Below, one piece after another: positions 1-13,200 of a stretch of 64,000 bases of DNA (positions are counted from its first letter, which is position 1; the number at the start of each line of letters is the position of its first letter). Origin of the DNA: Archilochus colubris (Eukaryota > Chordata > Aves > Apodiformes > Trochilidae). Location of the stretch: assembly GCA_023079485.1 (NCBI GenBank), contig CM041086.1, positions 14,702,401-14,766,400 on the forward strand. The letters run 5' to 3'. A model generated the notes under the pieces. It had not been told where the DNA came from, did not search any database, and saw only the letters and a list, made by a program, of their open reading frames with translations. The translations under genes were made by a program, and so were the position numbers.

Positions 1-3000
1 AGCCAACAGAGTGAGTGTGTGGAAAGAAAAAATGCCAACAAAACACTCTTGAGTATATGTGGAGAAATCAGTCCAGCTTAAACAGGTGCTTAGAAGCCCA
101 TCACATGGGCTCTCAGTAACAGGAGGGCAGTGCTGGTGGAAGGACCAGCCTGAAAGCTGCATTACTGACCCCATCCAAGAGCCCTGCCAAGAGGGCACAT
201 CTCTAATACCTGAGAAACATCCAGGTTTGTGTCATTTTGCTGCTTATTTAATGATAGGTGCAAATTGAAATCCCAAACTTGACAGAAGTTGGGACTCTGA
301 ATGTCACAAACAACACAGGACACAAAGGGGGTACAAAAATGCTCACCAAGAAAAGATTTTATACTGGATTTGCCTATCCATTGGTTTATTGTGTTCTATA
401 GAAATTCAGTTAAGCCTCCCAAACCTCTAAGATATCTATGCTGGTCATGTTATTGAAAAGAAATATGAATTAGAGAACAGCTCAGCTCAGCTGCTCTTCT
501 TGACATCATATATATTTCAAGAAAAAAAAACTATGGGTAAGTAAAAAAAAAATAAGTTATTCAGGATCTAAATTAACACCCTAATTCCTTAAAAAAAAAG
601 CAAAAAAATCCCCAAAACAACAACAACAAAAACCAACCCCAAAAAACCCAAGAAACCACCCAGAATATCACATACTTATTCCAACAATGCCCTCATCTCA
701 TTATCAATATATTAGCTTTAAAGGAGTATTAGAGAAATTATTTATACCACCATTTAAAAGAATAAGCTACACCTTCTTATTTATAAATAGTGCTTTGCTT
801 TGTATTTTCTGTACCTGACAATAATCCTATGACAGAGGATTATTTAAAAAAATCCCTGGTAGCTAAATAGCCATATTTGACTTAGCATTGCAGTTAGATT
901 TTGGTTAAGCAAATGAATTTCATAAAAACCTTAAACCAATTGATTTTCCCTCTTTCAGAAATCGGTCAAAAAACGCATTTTTATGGTGGACCTCAGGCAC
1001 TGGATCATGATTAGAGAATCAAGCAAGCATCAAAATGTTCAAAGCACCACAAGCTATTTTTTTCTCTGCTTCTGATTCCTAGACAGTTATTACTTTTGAC
1101 AAAGAATTACAGAGAAATATCCCTCTAGGGTTTGGAAAGTAAGGAGATATTCATTATTAATAGAATTTCTTACCTTGGTAAGAATGTGTCAGAAAGTACC
1201 ATTTGGGGAGCTTGGGAGGAGATGAGAGACAGGCAGACTGCTGGACTTTATGTTGTATCAGAAGTCTCAAAAATCAGCCAGTTTTATTTTTTTATTGTTT
1301 ATTTCCACTTTCTTAGCTTCTGTAGTTTATTGCTGATGAACTTAATATCTTCCTTGTACAAACTACAGAAACTGTTGGCTGAAAACCTGCTCTTTTGTAG
1401 GAATGTAAGCTTGTACCTACATGGTGGAATACCTATGTATATGCAGACTATTACACTTTATTTTGTAGCATGCTGCAGATCTATCATAAATCAATGAAAG
1501 TTTGTAAATTATATACTAAATATTTTTATCTTAATTTCTAACCTGCCAGAAAACAGTAATATAGTTTATGTTTTAAGTATCTGGTTGTATGGTGTTTGCT
1601 TTTCCTTACTCTTCTTACCAAAGGTTGGTGGTGAAAGAAACAAGGAGAGACTGATCATCCAGCTGACTGCTGAATGGACTAGACCAAATATTTTTGTCCA
1701 AAATGGCATTAAATTGAGTTGATTCACTTAGACTTTGCAACAATGATTTGGGTTTTGATAGAGGAGACATAAGCCAGAACTAAGTAACCTGAGAAAACAT
1801 CAAGTTCTTTTACAGGAATAAATTGTAGCCTGAGACATAATACCCCAAGATTTGATGGGAAATTTCACTCACAAGAAGTGTGGCTATTGCATCATTCACA
1901 TGACTGATACTGAATGATGAAACCAATTGGGATGAATGTATTTAGAGTCATTCTAAATAGGTTAATGGACCTGTTCTTTGAAAGTCCACTTTAAAAAAAT
2001 CATACTTTAAGTTTACAGTATTTACCAGCTGTTTCTGGTAAATGGTTTAGGAAAACTGTTTTACTTACTGGGAGTTTTCAGGTATAAAAACCCAAAACAT
2101 GGAAATTAAATATCTTATATTCCTTAACACCCTTCCAGGGCCTTGCCTGGTTTTGTTTTTCATCTGGAGGAATTTCCTGTTCATAACAGGCACCTTCACA
2201 TCCCATTCCTATTACAAAGAAGACTGATTTGATTCCTGTGATTTCAAATCAGCATCCTCTTCCACCTAAGACAATGTCAGGATGGGTTTTCCTCTGCCAT
2301 CTCCATTTCTGCACTAAGGGCTTTTATTATGCTCAGTTACACAAACCAGGAGCTCTGAACACCACATCAAAACAGTTTATGTAAAGAAATGAGAAATAAT
2401 TTCTCAGGACTTTGAAAGCTACTTGTAGATGCACAAGGCTGTCAGATGTCACATCATAATGAATATGATTATGATTCTGCCTCTCTTTTCCCATCACTTC
2501 ATGACAGAAAGAAACTGAATATCACAAATAAGGCAACCTCAATATATTGAGTCTGTCATTTACAGGTATATAGATTTATGAAGTAAGGCCATAAAACTGA
2601 AACTCTTATTTTACCCTTGAAATGTGCTTTGATTCATCATATTGTATTCAGGAAAAACAAGTGAAACAACTGTTTAATCCAGTAGTTGTTCAAATTACCC
2701 TAAGGTGCAGAAACCTTTATGTGGAGAGCAATGCTCCTGATTGAGCACCACTCTGCTGTTTTTACAAGGAGGGGGGAAGAAGGGTGGAAGGTCTGTACAG
2801 ATGTATGGCCCTAAACTACTCTCAAAAATGCATTTTTAGGCTGAGGGAATACTTCTTTATTAGACTAGCAGGTTCAGGAAAAATTTCTGACACAAATTTC
2901 TGGCACACCAATCCTTTCTCAAACCTGAAACAAAAGAAAACTGTAAAGCAAACTGTAATTGTGGCATTAAGGACAATTTCTTGGGATTTCATTAGGTATG

Positions 3001-6000
3001 TATTAGACTAGCCAGGAGAAGAGGAAGGGGAGGCAGAGAGATTCAGTAAAGAGGAGAGGTGAGAGGTGGTTGCCCACCAGTGGGAAGGGCCACGTGTAAT
3101 TTATAACTTGTGGAACACTGTGACATTAATGAGGGGGCTGGGAGTAGAACAGGACTTGCAGGTTATAGCTGATCAGAAAAGAAATATCTCTAGTGAGTCC
3201 AGAGTTTTTAGTATTTACTAAGCTATGAATTTGAGTTTCCAAACTTCTCTTCCAAAAGTATTTTGTGGGTCATGCTTTAATTAAGTCAGAGCAGTTGCTT
3301 CCAACTTCAAATTTGCTTTGAAGTTTCCTGTTTCAGTTTCAGACCTAAAAAATTACTTATGTGCCTGAGAGCTTTTCTGTTTTTTTCCCAACTATACTCC
3401 ATCTAATTAAAGATGTTACACCTACCTGTAAATTTTCTCTTAATTAGCAACTTCGTGGGTTTGCTGATGGCAAGTACAAGAGTGGATCACTCCACTACAG
3501 TCAACCCAACAGGGAATTAAACTAAGAATGCCAAAATGTCATTTCCTCATTAAAAAAATGCAGTAACCCCTTTTCCTCTAACGAGACTTTTGCTGCAAAA
3601 TGCAGCCCTCCAAGAATGGGATGTTCATGTTGAGCTCTAAGGAAAAAAAGCTCTCTCAGGCTGCAGTGGTTGCCAAACAACAATATTGTGGTTAAAAATC
3701 TCCTTCTCAGGTTCTCTGGTGTGCAGGTGTCACCAAGGAGATGATGAGAGAGAAGAACTGATGCTTGGAAAGTGTAAAATCAAAGATGAACTAATTGAGG
3801 AGTTATATGTTGTTAGGGAAATGAAATGGGATCTAACAAATGAATTTTGCTGAAAAGGACAGAGGGAGAACAAGTCTTGAGTTGCTTGGAATGCTGTAGA
3901 AGGGGATAGCTCTCCATGGTTAGTGCATATTATTTACAGAAGTTCTACAGGAATGGTAATCAAAGATCCCAGACTCTTGGGATTTAAACATTTCCATTGA
4001 AGTATCTATCTGCTTTCTCTTTTAAAGTCAAAGCCAGAAGACTCCAAGGGCAAACTAAGCAGATGGGACATTGTGAGTGATGCAAAAAGTAAATGAAGTG
4101 ATTGTTGGAGCACTGTACACACAATGAAATTTAAAGTGATGGAGAGGCCATGGAGCTCACCTGCACAATTCTGTAGTGGAAAAGAACATTCTCTGCCTGC
4201 CCCCCAAGGGAAAAGGAAGAGCAAATAAACCTGATCTATTAGGGAACAGTAATTTCATAATTCCATTTAAATCTCCTACAGAAGTTATCAAACTTGCAGC
4301 ACTGATATATGACTTGTGATTGGATGAAGGGCGTGCAAATGATAAAACATGACTTAATTTAGTCTAATCTCTGGGGCTTCTCTGTCATTTTTCTTTCCTT
4401 CTTTGAGCATAATTATTTAATTATTTTATATTATGGGTCAAGTAAAGTTTAAAAATGTGGCAAATACAACTCAGCAAAAAGATTCCTTAGATGAAATTCC
4501 CCAAACTGAAATAGAAATGGAGTGTTATGAAAACCACCTGAAGCAGCAGGAACTTATTTCCCAGTCTGTTTGCTGCAGACACTGATAGAAGCAAGAAAAA
4601 GAACTCTGACTCTATCTATGGATCAGTACTGACAAAAACATGGGAAACATTTCAGCTGCTGCTCGGCCACACACTGAGATAAGAGGAACCAGATGCAAAG
4701 TTCCCAACAAGCACACACAAAAAGAAGCCAAAAGCAGATTAACCAGGGATCTGGGCCCTTCTGGAAAAAGAACTGGAGGCCAGCTGGGCCTACTAAAGAC
4801 TTAACAGGCAAGTGGATCCCACTCTGTTTTCTTTGTATGCCCTTGATATCTGGTACCAAGATTCATTTGTGGTCCCTTTCCCTCTGTACAATCTAGATTT
4901 GAAATGCTTTTCCCACCTTCCTTGCTGGCATTCCCACATTTCAACACACCACTTGGATGCAACCTGCATCTTAGACACTTGGATCCCAGTTTGCATGTAA
5001 ACTCTTTTTTTTTTTCTGGAAGAAGCAGAGTTAAACTCAATGCCCATGGAGTGAATTCACTTCTTTTACATAGTTAACTTTTAGCAGGATTTCTGAAACA
5101 GATCAAATAAGAATTGACTGATAAAAAAAAGTAATTTCTCACAGGGCTCTCTCAGGCACATCTGTCTTGCTATTTATTTTAGTCAGTCTTGCTCCTTCCC
5201 TTCCTAGCAGAGGAACTTCTGTTCCTTGCTCACAAGGGTCTCTGATGCATGTTTTTAACAGATGTCTTCCTGTAATTGTCACCTTCATGAAGCCCCAGTG
5301 AGATGATTACCATCCCCCCAGCTCTCAGTTTGCTCTAAGAAGCTTCCCTTAAAACTTCTGCTTTGCTTCACCAAAATCAAACCCTTTCTAACAACAGACC
5401 CCTTCTGCCAAGCATCTTCTCATTTCAAATTTCATCTCCCTAATGAGTTTATAAATACAGTAGATAATATTTCTTTGGGAAAGATCAGTGCCTTTGATCC
5501 ACACCTCTCTATCACAAGACCCTTTTCTAACATTTGAAAAAGGGTAGAGACAAAAAATAAGAAAAAATGTTTAAAAGCCATAGTTTCTAATACAATAAAC
5601 ATTATCATCTCTGAATGTTACTTTATTGATTCCAGGCTTGGAATCCAAAGACTGAAATTTTATCCCCCTGAGTTATGTCAGAAACACCCAGTATGCTGAG
5701 GACACTTGAGCCACACGTGTTTACCCATCCCCACAACTTAAGCTCCTACCTAGAGACTGCAAAAAATTATAGTGATGACTTTTTCTGTCATACCCTAATA
5801 ACAGGAGAATCCACAAGAGAGATTAGAGACCTTAATTCCATAGCCCAACCTTAATTCCTCATAGCCCAAGGGGATTCAAATACTTTTCTCTGACTTCCCC
5901 AAGAACATCCTAACATAACTTCAGTCCTACTGGACTGAGATTCTCTGGGGCTATAGTTGTCTACAGTTACACACTGTTCTTACAACTCCTGTTGTGGTTG

Positions 6001-8478
6001 TAACCCTGAGTGGAAAGGAATACCAGACTCATGGTGCCAAAAGACTATCAGAAAAACTCCTCCAGGACAAGGTAGGAAGAGGTCATCCCATGCTGTGCTC
6101 CCTCCTCTTCTAATGAATGATTAACAGTCCTGGGACCAGGAACATCAAGCTCCATTCTATGTTCCTCTAGATGCCAAGACACCCCCAAAGGGATCAAAGA
6201 CTAAATCTCTCAGATTGATGCATGCACATCAAAAGACCTCACAAAATTCCAGGCCAAACCAAAAGCATCTGGTAACCTTGGGCAACACACAGCATTGAGC
6301 ACAGCTGAATGTGCAACATTAACCCACCTCATTAAATGCAAGTGCTGAGGGCTTCTTCATGTATAGACAAACTTTCTACTTCAGTCTTCCCACTGCTTCC
6401 TATTTCTGAGCTGTTTCTCAAGCATAAGGTCCTAATTATGCTTTTCTCTCTCTGTATGCCCAAGCTGTATAACCAGTTACCTCTGGAGAACTGCATTGTA
6501 CACTCTACCCCTGGCTGCTTCTTGTCTTTTCATTATCTTGCTATGCAAGGGGCATTTATTCTGCTGCTGCTCTTTTCTAAGTATTCACCCACCTAATCAT
6601 TGCTTTAAAACACCTGAAAAAACTCATGCGTGGGGACATCTTCAAGGAGCAGGAAACCATTGAAGCATTCTACCTTTATCACTAGCAATATAAATGCTTA
6701 AGCACATTTTTCTCCCTTCCCATTCTCTCCATTTTCCAAACTAAAAGACAGAGATGATAATTCTCACACCTAGCCTGAGATATCAGCTCTGCTTGACTAA
6801 TGACACTGAAGCTAAACAACAGCATTCAGCAAAACCCACCCTATTCTCCATTAGCATACCTATGTACCAATGCCACCTGCCAAAATAGACATCAGTATTG
6901 CCAAAAAATACAGATTTTTGCAAAAAAATACAAATTACAGATACTGAAAGACTTCAAGTGACTTAGGAGTGCAAGTATAAATCAGCAAAGGTGAGATTTA
7001 CACTTGGGCAAACAAGCCTTGTTAAAAAGTTTTAAATCAAAAGGGATTTAGAACACTCAATCCATTTGGAAAACAGGACTTGCCATCTATTTTGTTCTTC
7101 TTTCATTTGAACCTCTTTGAGAATGGTAACAAAAAAAAAAAGTTTTCAGAGAATCTGATCTTCATTTCTTGTCACACACTGCCAGTAATGGGTTAAATTA
7201 GGTATACATTATACAGCATGTTTGCTGTCTTTAATTGGGTTAAGACTTTACTTCTTAGCAAAACACTGGTGATGGTGGTGGTTCTACTTATCCTGCAGGG
7301 ACTATTTTATTTTTAAAAGTGATGAAGTGTTCAGGATGCTATTTCAGAGCTTTCACTCTTAAGCTTCCCCATTATTTATCAAGGGACTTGTTAAAAATAA
7401 AGGAAAGAGATGTTAGATATTTTGGCTTAGCTGTTGAGCTGGTCCCATCCAAGGAACCCGTTGTTTCAGGATGCTTCTTGCCTTTTTCCTTTCCTACTCC
7501 TGATATTGCTGAATGCTCTCCACCAAGGGACATCAGTAACTGGAGTGAAAACAGGCAAGAAACCTGGCACACAGACAAAATCAATAACATTTTAGAAAAG
7601 TATATCAAAAAGTGACCAAAGGAGCTCTGAATTTGGAGCAAGAAGGAAATATCTCCTCCCCACTGTTCCATGAGAGGCATTTGTGAAAAACTTCAAAAGA
7701 ATAAAATATTAAAAAATAGCATTTGGGTTTGAAATACAAAGAGCTAATTTTCAAATGAGTCAAAAAGGAAGAAAAGCAATGCAACCAATGCCAGCCACAT
7801 TCCATAAACCCAGCTCAGCCTGTGCCCTGGATTAGCTGTGTTGTAACATCCCCTAGCTCAAATCCTACATCTCAGAATCATTCTCTATTCCTCGAGTCCT
7901 TTAGCTCATATTTACCTTAATGCTGACCAACAATATTTAATAAAAAGTCTTGCATAAAAACCTAACTTAATTTTTAATATTCATTCCATCTAAAATAAGT
8001 TACATCTGACACTTTCTAACTTTTCTGGTGAAGGGTAAGTACTATTTTTCTTTATTTTGATGTAGCAGTAGAAATCCCTAGCCCTGATCAAAAGCCATGA
8101 GTTCCAAACAACTTCTCCACCCTCTGCTCTCACCCTTACACAATTCCGATGCAAACAAACTCTTCAGTAGCTTTGTATTGTGCTTTTCACATCAGACAGA
8201 TGATATCTGCCCTGGCTATAGGTCACTAAGTTCTCCACACACTTTGAGACACCTAAAGTGACCCATTTATTTACTGGGGTTCACAGGCACAATATATAAG
8301 CTGTGCCTGAAGAAGAGAGTGGATCAGGCCAAGCTGTTTGTGTGAATTTACTTTATGTAAAATTAAGACTTGTAATATATGCTAATGAATTAGTATTCAT
8401 AACTACTAAGAATTCAGGGTTAAACAGAGAAAGAAGCTAACAAAGCAGCTGAGACATTTCACTTTCCTATTAGAACAA
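1..8478. other. unique noncoding sequence
   Basis: I see no recognisable gene or transposon here. The stretch is AT-rich with almost no CpG. Small structures are an A-rich tract at 591-659 (A runs followed by CAA/CCAAAA units), a purine-rich tract at about 3012-3070, a poly(T) run near 5006-5018, and an imperfect 19/21-bp tandem duplication at 5830-5869. ORFs of up to about 120 codons occur, but several begin with non-ATG codons and none shows a family motif. Ancient decayed repeats may be present that I cannot recognise by eye. Confidence 0.7.
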
Positions 8479-8579
8479 TGTAACCAATACAAGGTCCTAA
8501 CGGGATTAACTTCTAGCTTGGAAATAATTGAGTATAAGTCTTTTCTTTTGTAACTCTTTTCTTAAAACAAGTCTTGTTC

Positions 8580-8602
8580 ATAAGAACAAGTCTTGTTCTT
8601 AT
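8580..8602. repeat. perfect 23-bp palindrome in the LTR U3
   Basis: Two 11-bp arms (8580-8590 and 8592-8602) are exact reverse complements around a single T. The core ACAAGTCTTGTT also occurs just upstream at 8566-8578 as a second, shorter palindrome, so the unit is duplicated in tandem with an offset of about 19 bp. It could form a hairpin or bind a dimeric factor. The outer words AGAACA and TGTTCT are steroid-receptor half sites but are 5 bp apart rather than the usual 3. Confidence 0.9.
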
Positions 8603-8779
8603 TCAGGCGCCAGCTGGACAACAAAGGATGTGAACATCCGCACAAGAAGAACATAAAGATATCACCACCAACGGATAAGAAAATTATGGCTGGGGTCTGA
8701 TATCACCTTGTAACAATATAATGAAGTCAGCAAGAATTGAACTGAGAATGTAATAATGTTGTAAGCTCCCCTTTTACTG

Positions 8780-8787
8780 TATAAGTA
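8780..8787 (+). promoter_or_regulatory. TATA-like box of the solo LTR
   Basis: TATAAGTA lies about 75 bp upstream of the AATAAA, the spacing expected for an LTR promoter with a short R region. This is an inference from layout only. Confidence 0.45.
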
Positions 8788-8857
8788 CCCTAACCCCTTC
8801 TCCCTTAACCCTTGGAACTCTTTGTCCGGCGCAAACTGGGAGTTCCCCGGATCCGAC

Positions 8858-8863
8858 AATAAA
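8858..8863 (+). terminator. LTR polyadenylation signal AATAAA
   Basis: AATAAA follows a GC-richer block and precedes a T-rich tail, which matches the R/U5 boundary region of an avian LTR. Retroviral transcripts would be cleaved a short distance downstream. Confidence 0.5.
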
Positions 8864-8931
8864 TACCTTTGCTGTTTAAAAACTCAAAACTCTGTCTCTA
8901 AACAGTTTTGCTTGGCCTTTTTCCAGCTTCA

Positions 8932-9659
8932 TGCCTTCCTGAACTGAACGGTTGCAAACTTGCTCACCATGGTCATTTGTTCTCCAAAATCATGACTTCA
9001 CAAGCTCATTAATCTTCTTCTGGCTCCTAAACAAGATCTAATTATTTTTTTCTTCACATTGTTATGAATGAAGTTTAGCAGTTTATTTTGTGGCTTCAAC
9101 TCTGCCATTTACAGAAGGTGTCTGTAAATAACAAAACCCAGTGTTTTTAAAGGCTGCTAGAAAGGCTATTTACCAACATAAACCAACATTTTTTAAATAA
9201 AAGGTTCATCAAAAAAACCCAAAATTCCTCTTAAATTCCTCTAACAAATCCAAAATGGCTCTGCAAGGGAATGTCACATTCATATCTATTTATGCTTTAA
9301 CTTCCCCTTCATCACCACAAATAAATTAGCACCCTTATCAGTTCTACCCTTGGCCTCTTGATTTTGAGATGCAGAAGATCTGTAGCATCACAGAGGTCAT
9401 TTGTACTCTAGCTCAACAGATTTTATTCATGCTGCAGTAAAGAGAGTCCTGTCCTTATAGACAACTCTGACATTGTTTTCTGAATCATAAAAATTCATCA
9501 CCAGAACTCATAAGGTTTTTGTTCAATATTTGCCTCAAGGCTGAACACCATACACAGTTCTGAATGGAACCACTGCTGACTGCATCATGTAATTTGATAA
9601 CAACTGCTTCTGGATTTTACAAGGTAGAAAACATGTCCAATGTTTTCATGTCCATGTTT
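8932..9659. other. unique sequence between LTR and CR1
   Basis: No repeat or coding signal is recognised. The retroviral primer-binding site and leader expected after an intact 5' LTR are absent, which supports the solo-LTR reading of the upstream element. Confidence 0.6.
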
Positions 9660-10031
9660 CAGGTCCAAAGGAGGGCAGCCAGGCTGGTGAAGGGACTTGA
9701 GCACAGACCCTATGAGGAGAGGCTGAGGGAGCTGGGGGTGTTCAGCCTGGAGAAGAGGAGGCTCAGGGGAGACCTCATCGCTGTCTACAACTCCCTGAAA
9801 GGAGGTTGTAACCGAGTGGACGTTGGTCTCTTTTGCCAGATGACTTTCAACAAGACAAGAGGGCATGGTCTTAAGTTGTGCCAGGGGAAATTTAGGTTAG
9901 ATATTAGAAAGAATTTCTTTACGGAGAGAGTGATCAGACATTGGAATGGGCTGCCCAGGGAAGTAGTGGATTCTCCGTCCCTGGAGATATTTCAGAAGAG
10001 ACTGGATGTGGCACTCAGTGCCATGGTCTAG
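9660..10031 (+). pseudogene. CR1 ORF2 C-terminal remnant (copy A)
   Basis: The frame from 9660 to the stop at 10031 is uninterrupted and encodes the C-terminal part of the CR1 ORF2 protein, downstream of the catalytic palm. In an active element this protein has an endonuclease domain, a reverse transcriptase and this C-terminal region, and drives target-primed reverse transcription. Here only about 123 codons survive 5' truncation, with no endonuclease, no YADD catalytic motif and no promoter, so it is not functional. The intact frame suggests relatively recent insertion. The same frame is open upstream into unique sequence (an ATG at 9564), which is chance. Confidence 0.93.
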
Positions 10032-10118
10032 CAACCGCAACGGTGGTTCAAGGGTTGAACTCGATGATCTCTGAGGTCCCTTTCATCCCAGCCAATTCTA
10101 TGATTCTATGATTCTATG
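9660..10118 (+). mobile_element. CR1 LINE, 5'-truncated, copy A
   Basis: This is a truncated CR1 retrotransposon. The sequence enters within the reverse-transcriptase ORF at the word encoding [11 protein letters not shown] and runs through the C-terminal ORF2 coding sequence to a TAG stop at 10029-10031. A roughly 85-bp 3' UTR follows and ends in three ATTCTATG units (to 10118), the tail diagnostic of CR1. Typical translated words are [20 protein letters not shown] and [18 protein letters not shown]. It shares subfamily words with the inverted copy at 27874-28473, for example the 'gcactcagtgccatggtctag' stop-codon region. A (CAAAA)n-rich tract starts 17 bp beyond the tail. Confidence 0.97.
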
Positions 10119-10134
10119 TCATTTGATACTCAAG

Positions 10135-10204
10135 CAAAAAAACAAAACAAAACAAAAACCAAAAAAACAAAACAAAACAAAAAACCACAAAAAAACCCCC
10201 AAAC
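10135..10204. repeat. (CAAAA)n / A-rich simple repeat
   Basis: The tract consists of CAAAA and CCAAAAAA units. It lies just past the CR1 tail but is separated from it by unique bases, so it may be an independent simple repeat rather than part of the element. Confidence 0.85.
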
Positions 10205-13200
10205 AATCCAGTTATAACTGTAGTTTTGGTACTAAAAAGTAGACTAAAATATTTCCAATGTTTCTGTAAAACTGGAAGATGAATTAAAGAAGTCATTAAC
10301 TTTTGCAAAAGATACTCATCAAATCTAAGTAGAATATTATTCTACAATACATTCTGTATCACACCTTCCTGAACAGCCTTGCAATTCTTTTCACTGAAAT
10401 CTTAATATTACACACTAATAATACCACCTCCTTTGTAACCCACTAATTGTAACTAAGTAAACATGAGATGACAGTGTCCCTTCCAGTTCTCCTTCAGAGA
10501 AACCATACAACTGGTTCTGAGTTCTGGGGGAAAAAAATACTACTCTGGCTGAACCTGTGCAATCACAGAAGGTAAAGAAAATGTTAAAACCAGAGTGCAC
10601 TGTGGCTCAGGAGCAAGACATGCATGGCACAGTGACTTCAGCTGGCAGGGGGGGTCATTGCAGTTATCACAGGACTGGAAATCAGTTGTTTTAATGCAAT
10701 GGAAATTTCTACAGGAATGCAATTATTTTTATTAATGCAACAGAAGTTTGCCTCCTGTCTGGAAAGTTTGTGTCACTGGTGAAGCACTCAAAATGATTCA
10801 GTTCTGTAACAGCAGTCCCAGGGTTCAAAAGCAGCATGGTCTAGCAAGCTCACAGAGAGGTTGAGCTATTTGAGATAGAGCTATTTGAGGTACATTAAAA
10901 CTAAACACTCTTTCAGTATTCTCAAAATAAAGCCTCAGCATCCCTAATTTGATGGTCTTAAACAATTCCTTAACTACAGTCAATTTTATTACTATTATTT
11001 CATTACCTCCTGCAATATGTATATTTCTGTTCCAGCCACTTCCAAGAGTCTTTTAGCATTTCAGAATTCAAAGTTCCCACTGAAATGAATCTAACCTTGC
11101 CTAATGGATATTTTTAGAAGAACCAGAAAAGATCACAAAGCAGTCTTTAACCACAACTGCATCCTCTCATAGCAAACTGTCTCTTTTCAAGACTTAAACC
11201 TTGCATCCACCTGAACACAGCCAATTTGGGACTAAATCTCCAGGACACAGGGTGGTAGAGATGAAAGCAATGCTATGGGGTGTTCAAGGGTTCAGTCTTC
11301 ACCTGTTCAGTACTTGAATATATCTCTGGCTGTGCTCTGGTAACCAGTTTGAAATTCAGCAGCTCACAGACTGTACCTGCTTAGCTGCTTCATGGACATT
11401 CAGGAGATCTGAAGAACTGGACCTACATCCAAGCTATTTATTGGTCTCGTGTCCATAAGCAGAGTGTCAGGCTCTGGATCCACAGTGAGCAGGAAAGCAA
11501 TGTACAGCTCTGCACTCCCATGCAGTGTGCCCAGGAACACACAAGTACCACACAAATTCAATCATGGCAAGATAACAGGAAATTAATGGTGTACTCAGAT
11601 ACTTGTGATAAAGGACAGATAAAAATCTTTATATGTTCTGCTGAGTATGTTTTTTGAGAGGGAACAAAAAGTGAAAATTCAACTGACAGATTAGAAGCTC
11701 TATGTCCCTTTTCAAACAGGAATGGAGCAATGTGCCACATCACCAACACCTTTCTGTTAACAATAAAAGTATCTCTCCAATGAGAGGGAAAATTCTGTGC
11801 ACTAAAAAAAATCATTTTTAGTAGGGTCAGGGTCCATGTGGCTGAACAAGCCAACCTGCCTCAATGTGCAACAACTTCTCACATAGTCAGTAAGACCAAA
11901 TACAGAGGGAAAAATATCCAACAAAACCTTAGCCTGGTGTAAACCCATCATGAAACAGTACAATTGCTTTTTATGCCTATTCTGATTAGCACAGTTTGCT
12001 CCAGCTCTCTTAATCTATTATTCTTACTGAAGTCTTTGGGTTTATACAAGAACTTTGTTACTCCCATGCAAATGAGTAAGAGAAAAAGCCTACTAGGACC
12101 CAGCCCAGGTGATACCAACCTAAAGGGTCAAGGGGATGCTCTCTGTCCCCTTGCTTAAAGTCGACAGGAATTGCCAAAATTAAACATCTTTTAAAGTCTC
12201 CATCCATTTTTCCCCCCTATTAGTATTCATTATCAGAATGTTACAAAATGAAGACATAAGGATATAAATAAAACTCCTCTGGTAATGGTTTCATCTTGGA
12301 ATGAAACCTTTTCAACCTTTCATCTTGGAGCTATCCTTATTCCCATAGTGACCTCTTAGCATGTGAGTTACAGCAGCTTCATGTCCAGGAAGAGTTTTCT
12401 CCTTCAAAATGCAACAGTTCACACTGAGAAATGGATCACTGTTTTTCACTCTTTTTTTTTTTTTCCTTTTTTTTAAATAAGATACAGCAAGTTGCTGTAA
12501 CCTTCCAGTCCCACTGCTGGTAATGGGTAAAATCCTAAGGTTCCCCATGTAGTCCTGCTTCAGCTCCCACTGAGATGAATGACAAAAACTTTGCTCTGCT
12601 TTCAGTGAAAGAGGATTGGCACTTGGGTTTTACTTCAGGCCTGGCTTGTCCAGGGTTTGCACTGAAGTCAGTGGGACCTGGCTTGAGAAAAGTCCAAGGA
12701 GCTCTACATCCAGCCTCCTGTCAGCTGCATCGCTCAATAACAAGGTTAGGTCTGCACATGTTACTTTAAGTGGAAAACTATATTGAGGAAATATGAAACC
12801 TATTTCTGTTTGACTGATTTGAGATTCAAAAAAGAGGTTTACTATTTCAGAATAATATAAAAGTATATTACAATCCAGCAAAATCTGAAGACATAAGAAC
12901 TCTGTTCATCTGTATATTCATTAATATCAAAATTACTTGCAACTCATATTTCTATCAGCTGTAGCAGGGAAATAACTTCCAAGCCACAGCTCTGGCATTA
13001 CAAGCTGAAAGGCAGTAATATAGTTCATCTATTTAACACACCAGAGAAGGGCTTGCATACCTCTTCATTTAAAAATTGAAATGCATTCTGAGGCTACATG
13101 AATAATGAATACTAAGAAGACACCTGCTGCCAACAAGTCTAAAAAACCCAAACTTTATCACAAACAGGTTTAAAATGCATTCCTGAGATTTCCATTTTTC

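Larger units (their letters stand above)
8479..8931 (+). mobile_element. solo LTR of an endogenous retrovirus (edges approximate)
   Basis: The segment has the layout of a retroviral LTR read on the + strand. A TATA-like TATAAGTA lies at 8780-8787. A short GC-richer R-like stretch follows (about 8810-8857, with CCGGCGC and CCCCGGATCC). An AATAAA polyadenylation signal lies at 8858-8863, then a T-rich U5-like tail that could end at CA in 8930-8931. No primer-binding site or internal gag/pol sequence follows and no second LTR is nearby, so it reads as a solo LTR left by recombination. The 5' edge (TG at 8479) is a guess, and I found no convincing target-site duplication. The family is not identified. 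The duplicated palindrome at 8566-8602 lies in the putative U3. Confidence 0.65.

Noticed and set aside
8584..8598. Glucocorticoid/androgen response element in the LTR palindrome
   Set aside because: The half sites AGAACA and TGTTCT are spaced by 5 bp instead of 3, so it is not a canonical element.
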